Of a stretch of DNA of 64,000 bases, positions 41,114-49,331 are shown one piece after another (the first letter of the stretch is position 1; the number at the start of each line of letters is the position of its first letter). A program made the translations under genes and the position numbers. Source of the DNA: Nocardioides mangrovi (lineage in GTDB: Bacteria > Actinomycetota > Actinomycetes > Propionibacteriales > Nocardioidaceae); the NCBI RefSeq assembly GCF_020073815.1, contig NZ_JAIQZJ010000009.1, positions 157,395 through 221,394 on the forward strand, in the 5' to 3' direction. Under the pieces are notes generated by a model. The model had not been told where the DNA came from. It made no database searches and saw only the letters and a program-made list of their open reading frames with translations.

Positions 41114-41737
41114 TCAGGCCGTACCGGCGAACGTGTAGCGGGCTGCGCGCTCGGCCCCGTAGCGCTCTGCGCCGAGCCGAGCGCGCCGAGGGGACACCGG
41201 GCGGAAGGCAGACCGCGACAGCCCGTCGAGCGCCACGTCCGTGAGGTCCTTGTGGCGGGTCGCCCGGGGCCGGAGCATCGTGATCCGACTCGGGGCCACC
41301 CCCACCCCGACGAGCAGGCTGTACCGCTGCCACGCGGCGAAGTGCCCGGCATCGTCACGGTCGAGGAAGATCGTGATGTCCGATCGTCCACCGCCCCACA
41401 GGAACCACTCGGCCTGCTCGCGGGTGAACTTGCCAGCGCCCTGCCAGTTGGTCGTGACGGGAAGCTTCTGCAGGCTCGAGAACGCCTCGGCGTCTCGCTC
41501 GCCCTCGGTCATGTAGACCGGCTCACCAGCCTGGAGCGCGGCGAGCAAGACGGGCAGGTTGAACAGCGCCTTCTCGGCCCACTCGGGCTGCCACCGCTGG
41601 ACGCCGGTCTTCCAGTAGAGCCGATCACCCTTGTAGCGGGCCGCGTACATGCGGAACCCCTTGGGCTCGCGCCGGATCTTGCGAATCACAGGACGGCCAT
41701 GATGGTCGGTGTACAGGTAGTCCGCGACGATGCTCAT
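41114..41737 (-). CDS. TOPRIM-domain protein (primase-like)
   Basis: 207-aa protein. Seen: TOPRIM signature with VYMTEGERDAEAFSSL (Glu78) and ITIFLDRDDAG (Asp126, Asp128), as in phage primases. The N-terminal part (HHGRPVIRKIRREPKGFRMYAARYKGDRLYWKTG) resembles the linker seen before TOPRIM in DnaG-like proteins; no CHC2 zinc finger. ATG 41737 chosen for GGGAGG upstream. Probably primes replication with the helicase-like ATPase; coupled to the preceding gene by ATGA. Confidence 0.75.
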   Translation of the reverse strand: MSIVADYLYTDHHGRPVIRKIRREPKGFRMYAARYKGDRLYWKTGVQRWQPEWAEKALFNLPVLLAALQAGEPVYMTEGERDAEAFSSLQKLPVTTNWQGAGKFTREQAEWFLWGGGRSDITIFLDRDDAGHFAAWQRYSLLVGVGVAPSRITMLRPRATRHKDLTDVALDGLSRSAFRPVSPRRARLGAERYGAERAARYTFAGTA

Positions 41738-42021
41738 GGCAGGTCCTCCCTGCACGGGCACACGACCGGCTTGTCCTTCAGGTGACGGACGAACGTGATC
41801 GAGGTCCACGGGATGATGACGTCCCAGTTCAGGCACGGGTCGCCGTCTGTCTCCAGACTGCCCACCGTCGCGTGCACCTTCACTCGGAGCCGGCTCTCGG
41901 CGCAGGCGACGACGAACCCTTGAACGCCCGCTGACGCGAACGGGTTGAACCTGACCTCGATGGGGTCGCCGGGCTTGAGTGCCTTGATGGTTAGCGCAGA
42001 CCGGTCGTTGGGCTCGATCAT
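41734..42021 (-). CDS. Hypothetical protein, replication operon
   Basis: 95-aa, beta-rich protein (DPIEVRFNPFASAGVQGFVVACAESRLRVKVHATVGS) ending CPCREDLP. Overlaps both neighbours by 4 nt, so its expression is tied to the TOPRIM gene. No family recognised. Confidence 0.55.
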   Translation of the reverse strand: MIEPNDRSALTIKALKPGDPIEVRFNPFASAGVQGFVVACAESRLRVKVHATVGSLETDGDPCLNWDVIIPWTSITFVRHLKDKPVVCPCREDLP

Positions 42022-42557
42022 CGGGTCTCACCCCGCAGCACATCGGCGGTCAGCGACCGCACCCCATAGCGCCACTGGACGATGGCCGAGTCACTCCCGG
42101 GAGCGGTCTGGCGGACCTGGAACCGACGCTGCATGTCGCGCATGCGATCGACCGGTTCGGCGTCCGACGCCTCATCCCACCGTTCGATGCCGCCGGTGAT
42201 CGCGTCGAGCACCTTCATGTGCGACTCCCGGTTGCGCTGCAACTGAGCCAGTCGCTTGAGCGCGTCCTTGACGGCGATCCGTCCGCGCTTGAGGTCTTCC
42301 GGGATCTGCGCCGCCTCGCGGCAGTCGGCTTCCAGCGACTCGACCAGCGACGTGTACTCCTTGCCGATGGTCGCGCTGAGGTTGTTCAGGTGGTCGACCT
42401 GGCCCTGACCGAGTTCCGACTCCCAGCCCTTGATCCACGCGTCCACGCGACGCCGTTGAGCCGGGGTCAGGTCCGCGTTCTCGTCCGCCCACTCGCGGGC
42501 GGCCTCTGGGTCCGGGAAGTCGATGGTCTGGAACTCGGTGAAGTTCGGGGTGCTCAT
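42018..42557 (-). CDS. Hypothetical helical protein, replication operon
   Basis: 179-aa mostly helical protein with coiled-coil tendency (KDALKRLAQLQRNRESHMKVLDAITGGIERW). ATG 42557 follows GGGAGGCCAGCG. Stop overlaps the next start (ATGA). Could be an accessory replication or DNA-binding factor; unassigned. Confidence 0.55.
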   Translation of the reverse strand: MSTPNFTEFQTIDFPDPEAAREWADENADLTPAQRRRVDAWIKGWESELGQGQVDHLNNLSATIGKEYTSLVESLEADCREAAQIPEDLKRGRIAVKDALKRLAQLQRNRESHMKVLDAITGGIERWDEASDAEPVDRMRDMQRRFQVRQTAPGSDSAIVQWRYGVRSLTADVLRGETR

Positions 42558-42898
42558 CGCTGGCCTCCCTTGATCGACGGGAAACGCCTTGGGTCGGCCT
42601 GGCCCTCGTTCGCTCGCTGGACGACCTGCTCGCGGGCGTCGGCCTCGCGGATCGCGTCGGCCACGTCGCCCAGCAGTTCCCCCAGGGTGTCGAGGTTCGC
42701 CTGCGCCTTGTCGGTGGTGGGGGGCCTGGTGACCGGCCCGCCCTTGGTCTGCTTGACCTTCTTCGCCATCTTCTTTCTCCATCCCTGCTCGGTACGCGCG
42801 TCCTGCTCGCGCAGGGCGCGGTCATCTGCGTCCATCTGTCGTTGCCGGGCGTCACGGGAACCGCCCGCTAGTCCGTAGCGCAGGCTGCGGTCGCTCAT
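42554..42898 (-). CDS. Hypothetical charged protein, replication operon
   Basis: 114-aa, strongly charged, Gln/Asp/Arg/Lys-rich protein (SRDARQRQMDADDRALREQDARTEQGWRKK), helical. Overlaps its neighbours by 4 nt. No family recognised; an internal ATG gives a shorter form beginning MAKKVKQ. Confidence 0.5.
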   Translation of the reverse strand: MSDRSLRYGLAGGSRDARQRQMDADDRALREQDARTEQGWRKKMAKKVKQTKGGPVTRPPTTDKAQANLDTLGELLGDVADAIREADAREQVVQRANEGQADPRRFPSIKGGQR

Positions 42899-43068
42899 CG
42901 CTTGGCCCGCTTCTTGCTCTCGCGGTCGAGCCGCTGCTGGATCGCCTCGCGGACCCATCCCTCGCGGGCCACCCCCTCGGATGCGGCCGCGAGCCGTACC
43001 TCCGTAGCCATGTCACGCGTGATCCGCAGCGGCCAGTTGACCGGGTAGATCAGCCTCGGTGCGGCCAT
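42895..43068 (-). CDS. Ribbon-helix-helix (Arc/CopG-type) regulator
   Basis: 57-aa protein: beta strand NWPLRITRDM, then helices ATEVRLAAASEGVAREGWVREAIQQRLDRES, the pattern of RHH DNA-binding proteins. AGGAGGG precedes ATG. First gene of the replication operon, with a perfect 11-bp palindrome 20 nt upstream that is its probable autoregulatory operator. Confidence 0.75.
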   Translation of the reverse strand: MAAPRLIYPVNWPLRITRDMATEVRLAAASEGVAREGWVREAIQQRLDRESKKRAKR

Positions 43069-43087
43069 CAGAACCCTCCTTGTCTCG

Positions 43088-43113
43088 GTCCGACGTCGGG
43101 CTCGACGTCGGAC
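43088..43113. promoter_or_regulatory. Operator palindrome of the replication operon
   Basis: GTCCGACGTCG-GGCT-CGACGTCGGAC, an 11-bp perfect inverted repeat with two GACGTC hexamers 12 bp apart. It is upstream of the RHH gene. A similar GACGTC pair precedes the R-M operon (30578-30591). Confidence 0.5.
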
Positions 43114-43293
43114 TAAGCCTCGTTCTCCGCGTTCGTCGAACACCGAGAATCTCCACGCCCGCTTGGTTTTTGAGGTTCTGTGCAAGTGCCCCGGACTTCG
43201 CCGCGACGTGGGCGCGACCAGGGCAAATCCGGTTTGGGCGTGGTGCCGCTATGGAGTTGTCAAGGAACGTGCGCATGTGCGCGATAGGTAGGA

Positions 43294-43509
43294 CTAGCGC
43301 CCGGCCTTCTGGCCGGGCGGGATGGTGGATTCCGCGATGAGCGCGTCGAGTTCGGCGCGGTACAGATACACAGCGCCGGTCGGGCCCATGGGGTAGACGC
43401 GAGATAGCCGGTGCTCCTCGCAGAGACGGCGGATCAACCGAGCGTCCAGGCCGTAGACGGCGGGGACGTCGGTGCGTCGAATCAGAAGGGATGGCGGAGA
43501 GTCGCCCAT
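43294..43509 (-). CDS. AlpA/excisionase-like HTH protein
   Basis: 71-aa MerR-like HTH protein: LLIRRTDVPAVYGLDARLIRRLCEEHRL...GPTGAVYLYRAELDALIAES, the layout of AlpA/Xis proteins that bend att DNA for excision. GAGGAACGACC precedes ATG 43509. Its place ~400 nt inside attR fits an excisionase. Confidence 0.7.
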   Translation of the reverse strand: MGDSPPSLLIRRTDVPAVYGLDARLIRRLCEEHRLSRVYPMGPTGAVYLYRAELDALIAESTIPPGQKAGR

Positions 43510-43727
43510 GGTCGTTCCTCGGGTCCGTTGAGTCAGAACCCGGCGACCTGCTGGTTGGGCTGCGGGGGTGCTGTAACCACCCGCGTCGCTCGGTGACTGG
43601 TTGTAGGACCAGCCGACCTTCTCCGCTTGATACCGAGTCGCCACGCCGTGCGGTCGGTAGGGCTCAACTGTATGCGAAACACTCGCTTGCGTTTGCTCCG
43701 GATGCAGTGGGCGTGTCGGGCCGAGCC

Positions 43728-43748
43728 CGGCGCTACTCCGGCGCTACG
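43728..43748 (+). repeat. Candidate arm site, right copy 2
   Basis: 21-bp repeat matching 30401-30421 at 20 of 21 positions, same orientation. Confidence 0.55.
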
Positions 43749-43817
43749 GCACGTCCGTAACCTGTCTGCCGGTCCGATCTACGCGGGGATCGGACGCGAC
43801 GGCGCTACTTGCAGGCG

Positions 43818-43832
43818 TGACCAGCGGAAACG
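43818..43832 (+). repeat. Candidate arm site, right copy 1
   Basis: 15 bp identical to 30347-30361, same orientation, 75 bp inside attR. Confidence 0.55.
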
Positions 43833-43906
43833 GCTGCAAGCGTTCGTGGCCCGAGGTAGCCCGCCGTGACCTGTGGATCGGCTAGTGAGCCCGCTTAAAC
43901 ACGGCG

Positions 43907-43937
43907 CAGTCTGGGTTCGAGTCCCAGCGGGGGCACC
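43907..43937 (+). repeat. attR core repeat (tRNA 3' fragment)
   Basis: 31 bp, 30 identical to the tRNA end at 30301-30331. The upstream flank (CTTAAACACGGCG) is a degenerate copy of the tRNA anticodon arm, so this half is a displaced, non-functional tRNA remnant. Confidence 0.85.
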
Positions 43938-44202
43938 GGCACGGGTGGTCGGACGGGTGATCGGACGGGTGGTCCTAGTACCTCGGTACAGGTAGAGAGT
44001 GTCCGAGGGTGCAGTGATCGGGCAGAACACCTTCATTCGGCGTACGCGCTCCCGATCTGGCACTACGTTCACCTCGCTGGTCCGCTCAGCGGCCGGACCG
44101 GTGGAGTGCAACACGTGGTGCAAGACAGCAACAGATGCAACGCAGCGGCAGTGCGCCCTGGGTTCGTCCGCCTCACTCAGCGGGCCTACCCAGGGCGTGC
44201 AC

Positions 44203-45276
44203 TCATTTCGGGGCGGCTGCGGCCGCCTCGCGGTGCCGGTAGGCGTAGACCGGCTGGTAGCGGTCGTGCAGGGTCGTCACGAGGCTGATCAGGCACAGGA
44301 AGAAGAAGGTGTCCCAGCCGGCGGCGCTCCGGCCGAGGAACAGGTCCGCGGCGAAGACGAGCGCGACGTTCGTGGCGATGCGGGCCAGCACGGCGTACGA
44401 CGCGGACTCGATGGTCCAGCGCCGCCGTGAGGCGAGGAGCGTGATGCCGGCGTTGACGACGACGAGCACGCCGACGGCGACGAAGAGCTCGAGGTTGTCC
44501 TGGGTCATGCCGGGCAGGAACTGTCCGTAGATCTCGGAGACCAGGCCGACCAGGACCACCTTCTCCACGGTCATCCACGACCACACCCACCCGCCGCCGA
44601 CGCGCAGGGCGGCCAGGTCGGTGACGGTGTCGACGGCCGCGGGGACCGGGCCGGCGCCGAGCAGGACCGGGTGGTCGGGTCGCGGCAGCCGGGGCCGGAC
44701 GACGTACCAGAGGATCGCCAGACCACCGACGATCGCGATCGCCAGGGCCCACCGGGTCCACGGGTAGTCGCGCAGGGTGTCGGTGACGTCGAGCTCGGCG
44801 ACGTGCAGCCAGTACTCCTGCGGCAGCTTGACGAAGACCCAGATCGCGGCGGCGGTGAGGATCCAGGCCCGCTGGGAGATCGGGCGGGTGCGCCACCGGG
44901 TGCGGACGAGCTCGTAGGCGATGAAGAAGTACTCGAAGGTGTTGGGGAAGGCCAGCAGCAGCCACCGCTCGTGGGTGAGCTCGAAGAGGAACGCGCCGGC
45001 CAGCCGGTAGTAGAAGAGGAAGCGCGCGACGGCGAAGGCGCCGAGGTTGTCCCAGTTGCGCATCGCCGCGAGGTAGGCGATGGACAGGTAGAAGATGTCC
45101 ATCGCCTTGTCGTAGGACTGGTAGCCCGGCGGGTCGTAGCCGAAGAGCTGGAAGATCGTCTGGTCGACGCCGTCGAGGACGAGGCAGGCGATGATCGCCG
45201 GCAGCGGGTAGCGGGGGATGAGCAGGGGCAGCACGAAGCGGCCGCCCACCACGAGCAGGAACACCACCTGGTCCAC
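44203..45276 (-). CDS. Multi-spanning membrane protein of unknown function
   Basis: 357-aa protein with about 9 hydrophobic segments (VVFLLVVGGRFVLPLL, ALAIAIVGGLAILWYVV, LELFVAVGVLVVVNAG). No transporter signature recognised; PRYPLPAIIACLVLDGVDQTIFQ lies in the N-terminal region. GTG 45276 starts at the first membrane segment; an upstream GTG at 45354 would add a 26-residue soluble leader. Divergent from the Bax-inhibitor-type gene. First chromosomal gene to the right of the integrated element. Confidence 0.65.
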   Translation of the reverse strand: MDQVVFLLVVGGRFVLPLLIPRYPLPAIIACLVLDGVDQTIFQLFGYDPPGYQSYDKAMDIFYLSIAYLAAMRNWDNLGAFAVARFLFYYRLAGAFLFELTHERWLLLAFPNTFEYFFIAYELVRTRWRTRPISQRAWILTAAAIWVFVKLPQEYWLHVAELDVTDTLRDYPWTRWALAIAIVGGLAILWYVVRPRLPRPDHPVLLGAGPVPAAVDTVTDLAALRVGGGWVWSWMTVEKVVLVGLVSEIYGQFLPGMTQDNLELFVAVGVLVVVNAGITLLASRRRWTIESASYAVLARIATNVALVFAADLFLGRSAAGWDTFFFLCLISLVTTLHDRYQPVYAYRHREAAAAAPK

Positions 45277-45341
45277 GGCCCGATTCTGGCGGACCGCGAG
45301 GCCGAGGTGTGGGAACTCCGGGGCATCGCGGCACGTTGGAC

Positions 45342-45372
45342 CCGGTGAACCCACCTAGACTGGGTTCACCGG
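45342..45372. promoter_or_regulatory. Inverted repeat enclosing a -10 hexamer
   Basis: Perfect 12-bp inverted repeat (45342-45353 with 45361-45372) around a 7-nt loop. TAGACT (45356-45361), a probable -10 for the gene at 45417, lies in the centre, so a repressor bound here would block the promoter. Confidence 0.5.
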
Positions 45373-45416
45373 TGACCCGTCAGGTAGACGTCCACCCCAG
45401 GCCTCGAGGAGAGACC

Positions 45417-46316
45417 ATGCAGAGCAACAACCCGGTCTTCCGGCGTTCGGAGGAGTTCCAGTCCACCAACGCCTACGGCAACGCCACGTACGCCGGCAAC
45501 GGCACGCCCCACCAGGGCTACGGCCAGACCGGCTACACCGACCCCAGCACCTGGAGCACGGGCACGCCCGGTCAGGGCGGCACCGGCGGCTACGCCCCGG
45601 CGCCGGCCGACACCCGGCCGATGACCATCGACTCCGTCGTGCAGAAGACCGGCATCGCGCTCGGCGTCGTCATCGTCGCCGCGCTCGCGACGTGGGTCCT
45701 GACCCCGACCATCGAGACCGACCAGACGCTGGGCGAGGTCTCGGGCATCGGCACCCTCTACGCCCTGATGACGATCGGCTCGCTCGGCGCCTTCGCGCTG
45801 TCGATGGTCAACTCCTTCAAGCGCATCGTCAGCCCCGCCCTGGTGCTGGCCTTCTGCGTCTTCGAGGGCATGGCGCTCGGCGGCCTGAGCAAGTTCTTCG
45901 ACGCCCTCTACGGCGGCGGTCTCGTCTCCGGCGCCGTGATCGGCACCTTCGCGGCCTTCGCCGGCACGCTCGCGGCGTACAAGGTCTTCAACATCAAGGT
46001 CGGCACCAAGTTCCGGATGTTCGTGATGGCCGCCGTGTTCGGCATGGTCGGCCTGAGCGTGATGGAGCTGGTGCTCAGCCTCTTCAACGCCGAGCTCGGC
46101 CTCTTCGGCCTCGGCTCGCTGGGGCTGCTGACCGCGATCATCGGCCTCGCGCTCGGTGTCTTCATGCTGGTGCTCGACTTCGACTTCGTCGAGCAGGGCA
46201 TCGCCAACGGCATCCCGGAGCGCGAGTCCTGGACCGCCGCGTTCGCGCTCACCGTCAGCCTGGTCTGGATCTACACCAACCTGCTGCGCCTGCTCGCGAT
46301 CTTCAGCGACAACTGA
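45417..46316 (+). CDS. Bax inhibitor-1/YccA family membrane protein
   Basis: 299-aa protein: Gly/Thr/Tyr-rich N-terminus (about 65 residues), then seven membrane segments and family motifs (ALVLAFCVFEGMALGGLSKFF, VLDFDFVEQGI). BI-1 proteins are pH-gated cation (Ca2+) leak channels in known cases. GAGGAGAGACC precedes ATG. Ends in a strong terminator shared with the convergent SGNH gene. Confidence 0.9.
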   Translation: MQSNNPVFRRSEEFQSTNAYGNATYAGNGTPHQGYGQTGYTDPSTWSTGTPGQGGTGGYAPAPADTRPMTIDSVVQKTGIALGVVIVAALATWVLTPTIETDQTLGEVSGIGTLYALMTIGSLGAFALSMVNSFKRIVSPALVLAFCVFEGMALGGLSKFFDALYGGGLVSGAVIGTFAAFAGTLAAYKVFNIKVGTKFRMFVMAAVFGMVGLSVMELVLSLFNAELGLFGLGSLGLLTAIIGLALGVFMLVLDFDFVEQGIANGIPERESWTAAFALTVSLVWIYTNLLRLLAIFSDN

Positions 46317-46324
46317 GTCGCGGC

Positions 46325-46363
46325 ACCGCTGACCCGTCAGAGAGTCTCTGACGGGTCAGCGGT
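46325..46363. terminator. Bidirectional terminator
   Basis: 18-bp perfect inverted repeat (46325-46342 with 46346-46363) with a 3-nt loop between convergent genes. It overlaps the last codons and stop of the SGNH gene, so the hairpin is partly coding. Confidence 0.85.
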
Positions 46364-47374
46364 CATTTCGGCGTCCTCCGGTGCCTCGCCGTCGGTGTCC
46401 GGGTGCCGCCGGCGGTGCCGCAGCTCCACCCAGCGGCCGCGTACGCCGCGCCGGGAGCCGGCGACCTCGGTGCCGTCGAGCTCGGTGCCGGCGATGTTGA
46501 CCGCCTGGATCGCGGCGGCGGTGATCGGCAGCACGCCCTCGCCGCGGTAGGTCTCCGGCTCGGCCTCGTCGTCGGGGATCAGCCCGAGCGCGGCGAGCGT
46601 CGAGGGCAGCAGCACCTGCGCCAGCGAGCGGTAGCCGTGGGCGGAGGGGTGGAACTGGTCGGGGCCGAAGAGCAGCGCAGGAGCGGCCGCGAACTCCGGG
46701 CCGAGGATCGAGGCGAGGGAGACGGTCCGCCCGCCCTCCTCGACGACCGCGATGGTCTGCGCGGCGGCGATCCGTCGGGACCAGTGCCGGGCGACCTGCT
46801 TGAGCGGCGGCATGATCGGCTTGATGGTGCCGAGGTCCGGGCAGGTGCCGACCAGCACCGCGCAGCCCGCCTCGCGGAGCCGACGCACGGACTCGACGAG
46901 GTGCCGCACCGAGGCGGCGGGCAGCACCGTGTGGGTCACGTCGTTGGCGCCGACCAGGATCACGGCGACGTCGGGACGCTGCGGCAGCGCGCGGTCGACC
47001 TGGTCGGCGAGATCGGCCGACTGGGCGCCCACGACGGCGTACGCGCGGAGGTGGACGCGGCGGTCGGCCCGCTCGGCGACACCGCTGGCCAGCAGCGCGC
47101 CCGGGGTCTCCTCGACCCGGTCGACGCCGTAGCCCGCGGCACTCGAGTCGCCGAGCACCGCGATCGTGATCGCCGGGCCGGGGCGTCCGCGGCCGTACCA
47201 GCCGGTCGGGTCCGGCGGGTCGCCCTCGGCGTTGCCGATGGTCCGGCGGGCGACGTGGGCCTCGACCCGGAGCAGCCCGTAGAGGCTGGCGCCGAGCAGC
47301 GAGAGGCCGCCCCCGCCGTACGCAGCGGCGGAGGCCAGCTTCCGTGCAGCACCCGCGGTCCCCACGCCCCTCAC
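46337..47374 (-). CDS. SGNH/GDSL-family hydrolase
   Basis: 345-aa esterase/lipase-like enzyme. Seen: N-terminal hydrophobic segment (about 14-36), block I GDSSAAGYG (Ser77), block III GAND (Asn144), block V DQFHPSAHGY (Asp239, His242). The ~70-residue C-terminal tail is charged and not part of the fold. Probably membrane-anchored and acting outside the cell on an acyl ester. GTG start; an in-frame GTG at 47365 is possible. Its C-terminus is encoded by the terminator stem. Confidence 0.85.
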   Translation of the reverse strand: MRGVGTAGAARKLASAAAYGGGGLSLLGASLYGLLRVEAHVARRTIGNAEGDPPDPTGWYGRGRPGPAITIAVLGDSSAAGYGVDRVEETPGALLASGVAERADRRVHLRAYAVVGAQSADLADQVDRALPQRPDVAVILVGANDVTHTVLPAASVRHLVESVRRLREAGCAVLVGTCPDLGTIKPIMPPLKQVARHWSRRIAAAQTIAVVEEGGRTVSLASILGPEFAAAPALLFGPDQFHPSAHGYRSLAQVLLPSTLAALGLIPDDEAEPETYRGEGVLPITAAAIQAVNIAGTELDGTEVAGSRRGVRGRWVELRHRRRHPDTDGEAPEDAEMTADPSETL

Positions 47375-47432
47375 CCTACGGACCGCTACCAGGGGGTAGG
47401 CAGCGGGTTTCCGCAGAAGTGACGACCGCCTC

Positions 47433-47438
47433 TAGGTT
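47433..47438 (+). promoter_or_regulatory. Probable -10 of a leaderless promoter for cystathionine beta-synthase
   Basis: TAGGTT ends 6 nt before ATG 47445; no Shine-Dalgarno visible. Confidence 0.45.
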
Positions 47439-47444
47439 GTGGGC

Positions 47445-48842
<1,398 letters not shown>

Positions 48843-48854
48843 TGCGCCTAGGAT

Positions 48855-48868
48855 GAGAACACGTTCTA
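48855..48868. promoter_or_regulatory. KstR-like operator upstream of the DUF35/thiolase operon
   Basis: GAGAACACGTTCTA fits the KstR palindrome TnnAACnnGTTnnA at all but the first base. It directly follows a -10-like TAGGAT (48849-48854), so a bound repressor would sit on the transcription start. Near-identical to the site at 63065. Confidence 0.6.
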
Positions 48869-48896
48869 CTTTCGGAGCCAGTTCTCAGGAGGGCTG

Positions 48897-49331
48897 ATGA
48901 CCGCGACCCCGGCGATCGACGGGTGGTTCACCACCGGGCCGGACCCGGCCCTGCTCGGGTCGCGGTGCACCATGTGCGGGACGGTCTTCTTCCCGCAGAA
49001 GGTGGGCTTCTGCGCCAACCCCGCCTGCGCGGGGGAGGAGTTCGAGGAGACCGAGCTGTCCCGCCGCGGCACGGTCTGGTCCTACACGGACGCGCAGTAC
49101 CAGCCGCCCGCGCCGTACGTCGCGCCCGAGCCGTTCGTCCCGTTCGCGCTGGCCGCCGTCGAGCTCCCCGAGGGCCTCGTCGTGCTCGGCCAGGTCGCCC
49201 AGGGGTACGGCGTGGCCGACCTGCACGTCGGCGCGGAGGTCGAGCTCGTGGTCGAGCCGGAGCACGCGTCCGAGCAGCTGATCTGGCGTTGGAAGCCCGT
49301 CGTCGAGATGGGCGAGGAGGCCGACCAGTGA
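48897..49331 (+). CDS. DUF35 OB-fold/zinc-ribbon protein
   Basis: 144-aa protein: rubredoxin-like zinc ribbon (Cys24, Cys27, Cys39, Cys44) followed by an OB fold (PFALAAVELPEGLVVLGQVAQGY). Such proteins pair with thiolase-like enzymes in acyl-CoA and steroid side-chain degradation. AGGAGGG precedes ATG. Stop overlaps the thiolase start (GTGA), supporting a physical complex. Confidence 0.85.
   Translation: MTATPAIDGWFTTGPDPALLGSRCTMCGTVFFPQKVGFCANPACAGEEFEETELSRRGTVWSYTDAQYQPPAPYVAPEPFVPFALAAVELPEGLVVLGQVAQGYGVADLHVGAEVELVVEPEHASEQLIWRWKPVVEMGEEADQ

Larger units (their letters stand above)
30301..43937. mobile_element. Integrated phage-satellite-like element at the tRNA 3' end
   Basis: About 13.6 kb bounded by a 31-bp near-perfect repeat of the tRNA 3' end. 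Visibly lower GC and more relaxed codon use than the flanks, especially 30.4-34.0 kb. Modules from left: DNA methyltransferase and restriction-like gene, small proteins, HEPN-like gene, three phage-like genes, integrase, serine recombinase, TerS-like gene, iteron-like array, helicase-like ATPase, TOPRIM gene, RHH and Xis-like genes. I find no large terminase, portal, capsid, tail tape measure, holin/lysin or FtsK-like translocase. This fits a satellite needing a helper phage better than a full prophage or AICE; a decayed prophage is the main alternative. Confidence 0.75.
43510..44202. other. Right end of the element and junction, no supported gene
   Basis: 693 nt. Holds the repeats at 43728-43748 and 43818-43832, the attR copy (43907-43937), and a 12-bp tandem repeat (unit ACGGGTGGTCGG, ~2.8 copies, 43941-43974) just outside attR. 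Short open frames in either strand have no SD or family features. 43975-44202 appears to be chromosomal spacer. Confidence 0.5.

Noticed and set aside
43627..43869. 80-aa + strand frame near attR
   Set aside because: No SD or family; it runs through the repeat arms and looks non-coding.
30301..43937. AICE/conjugative element interpretation
   Set aside because: No FtsK-like TraSA translocase or relaxase-like gene is visible; TerS-like and phage-like genes point to a phage-derived satellite.
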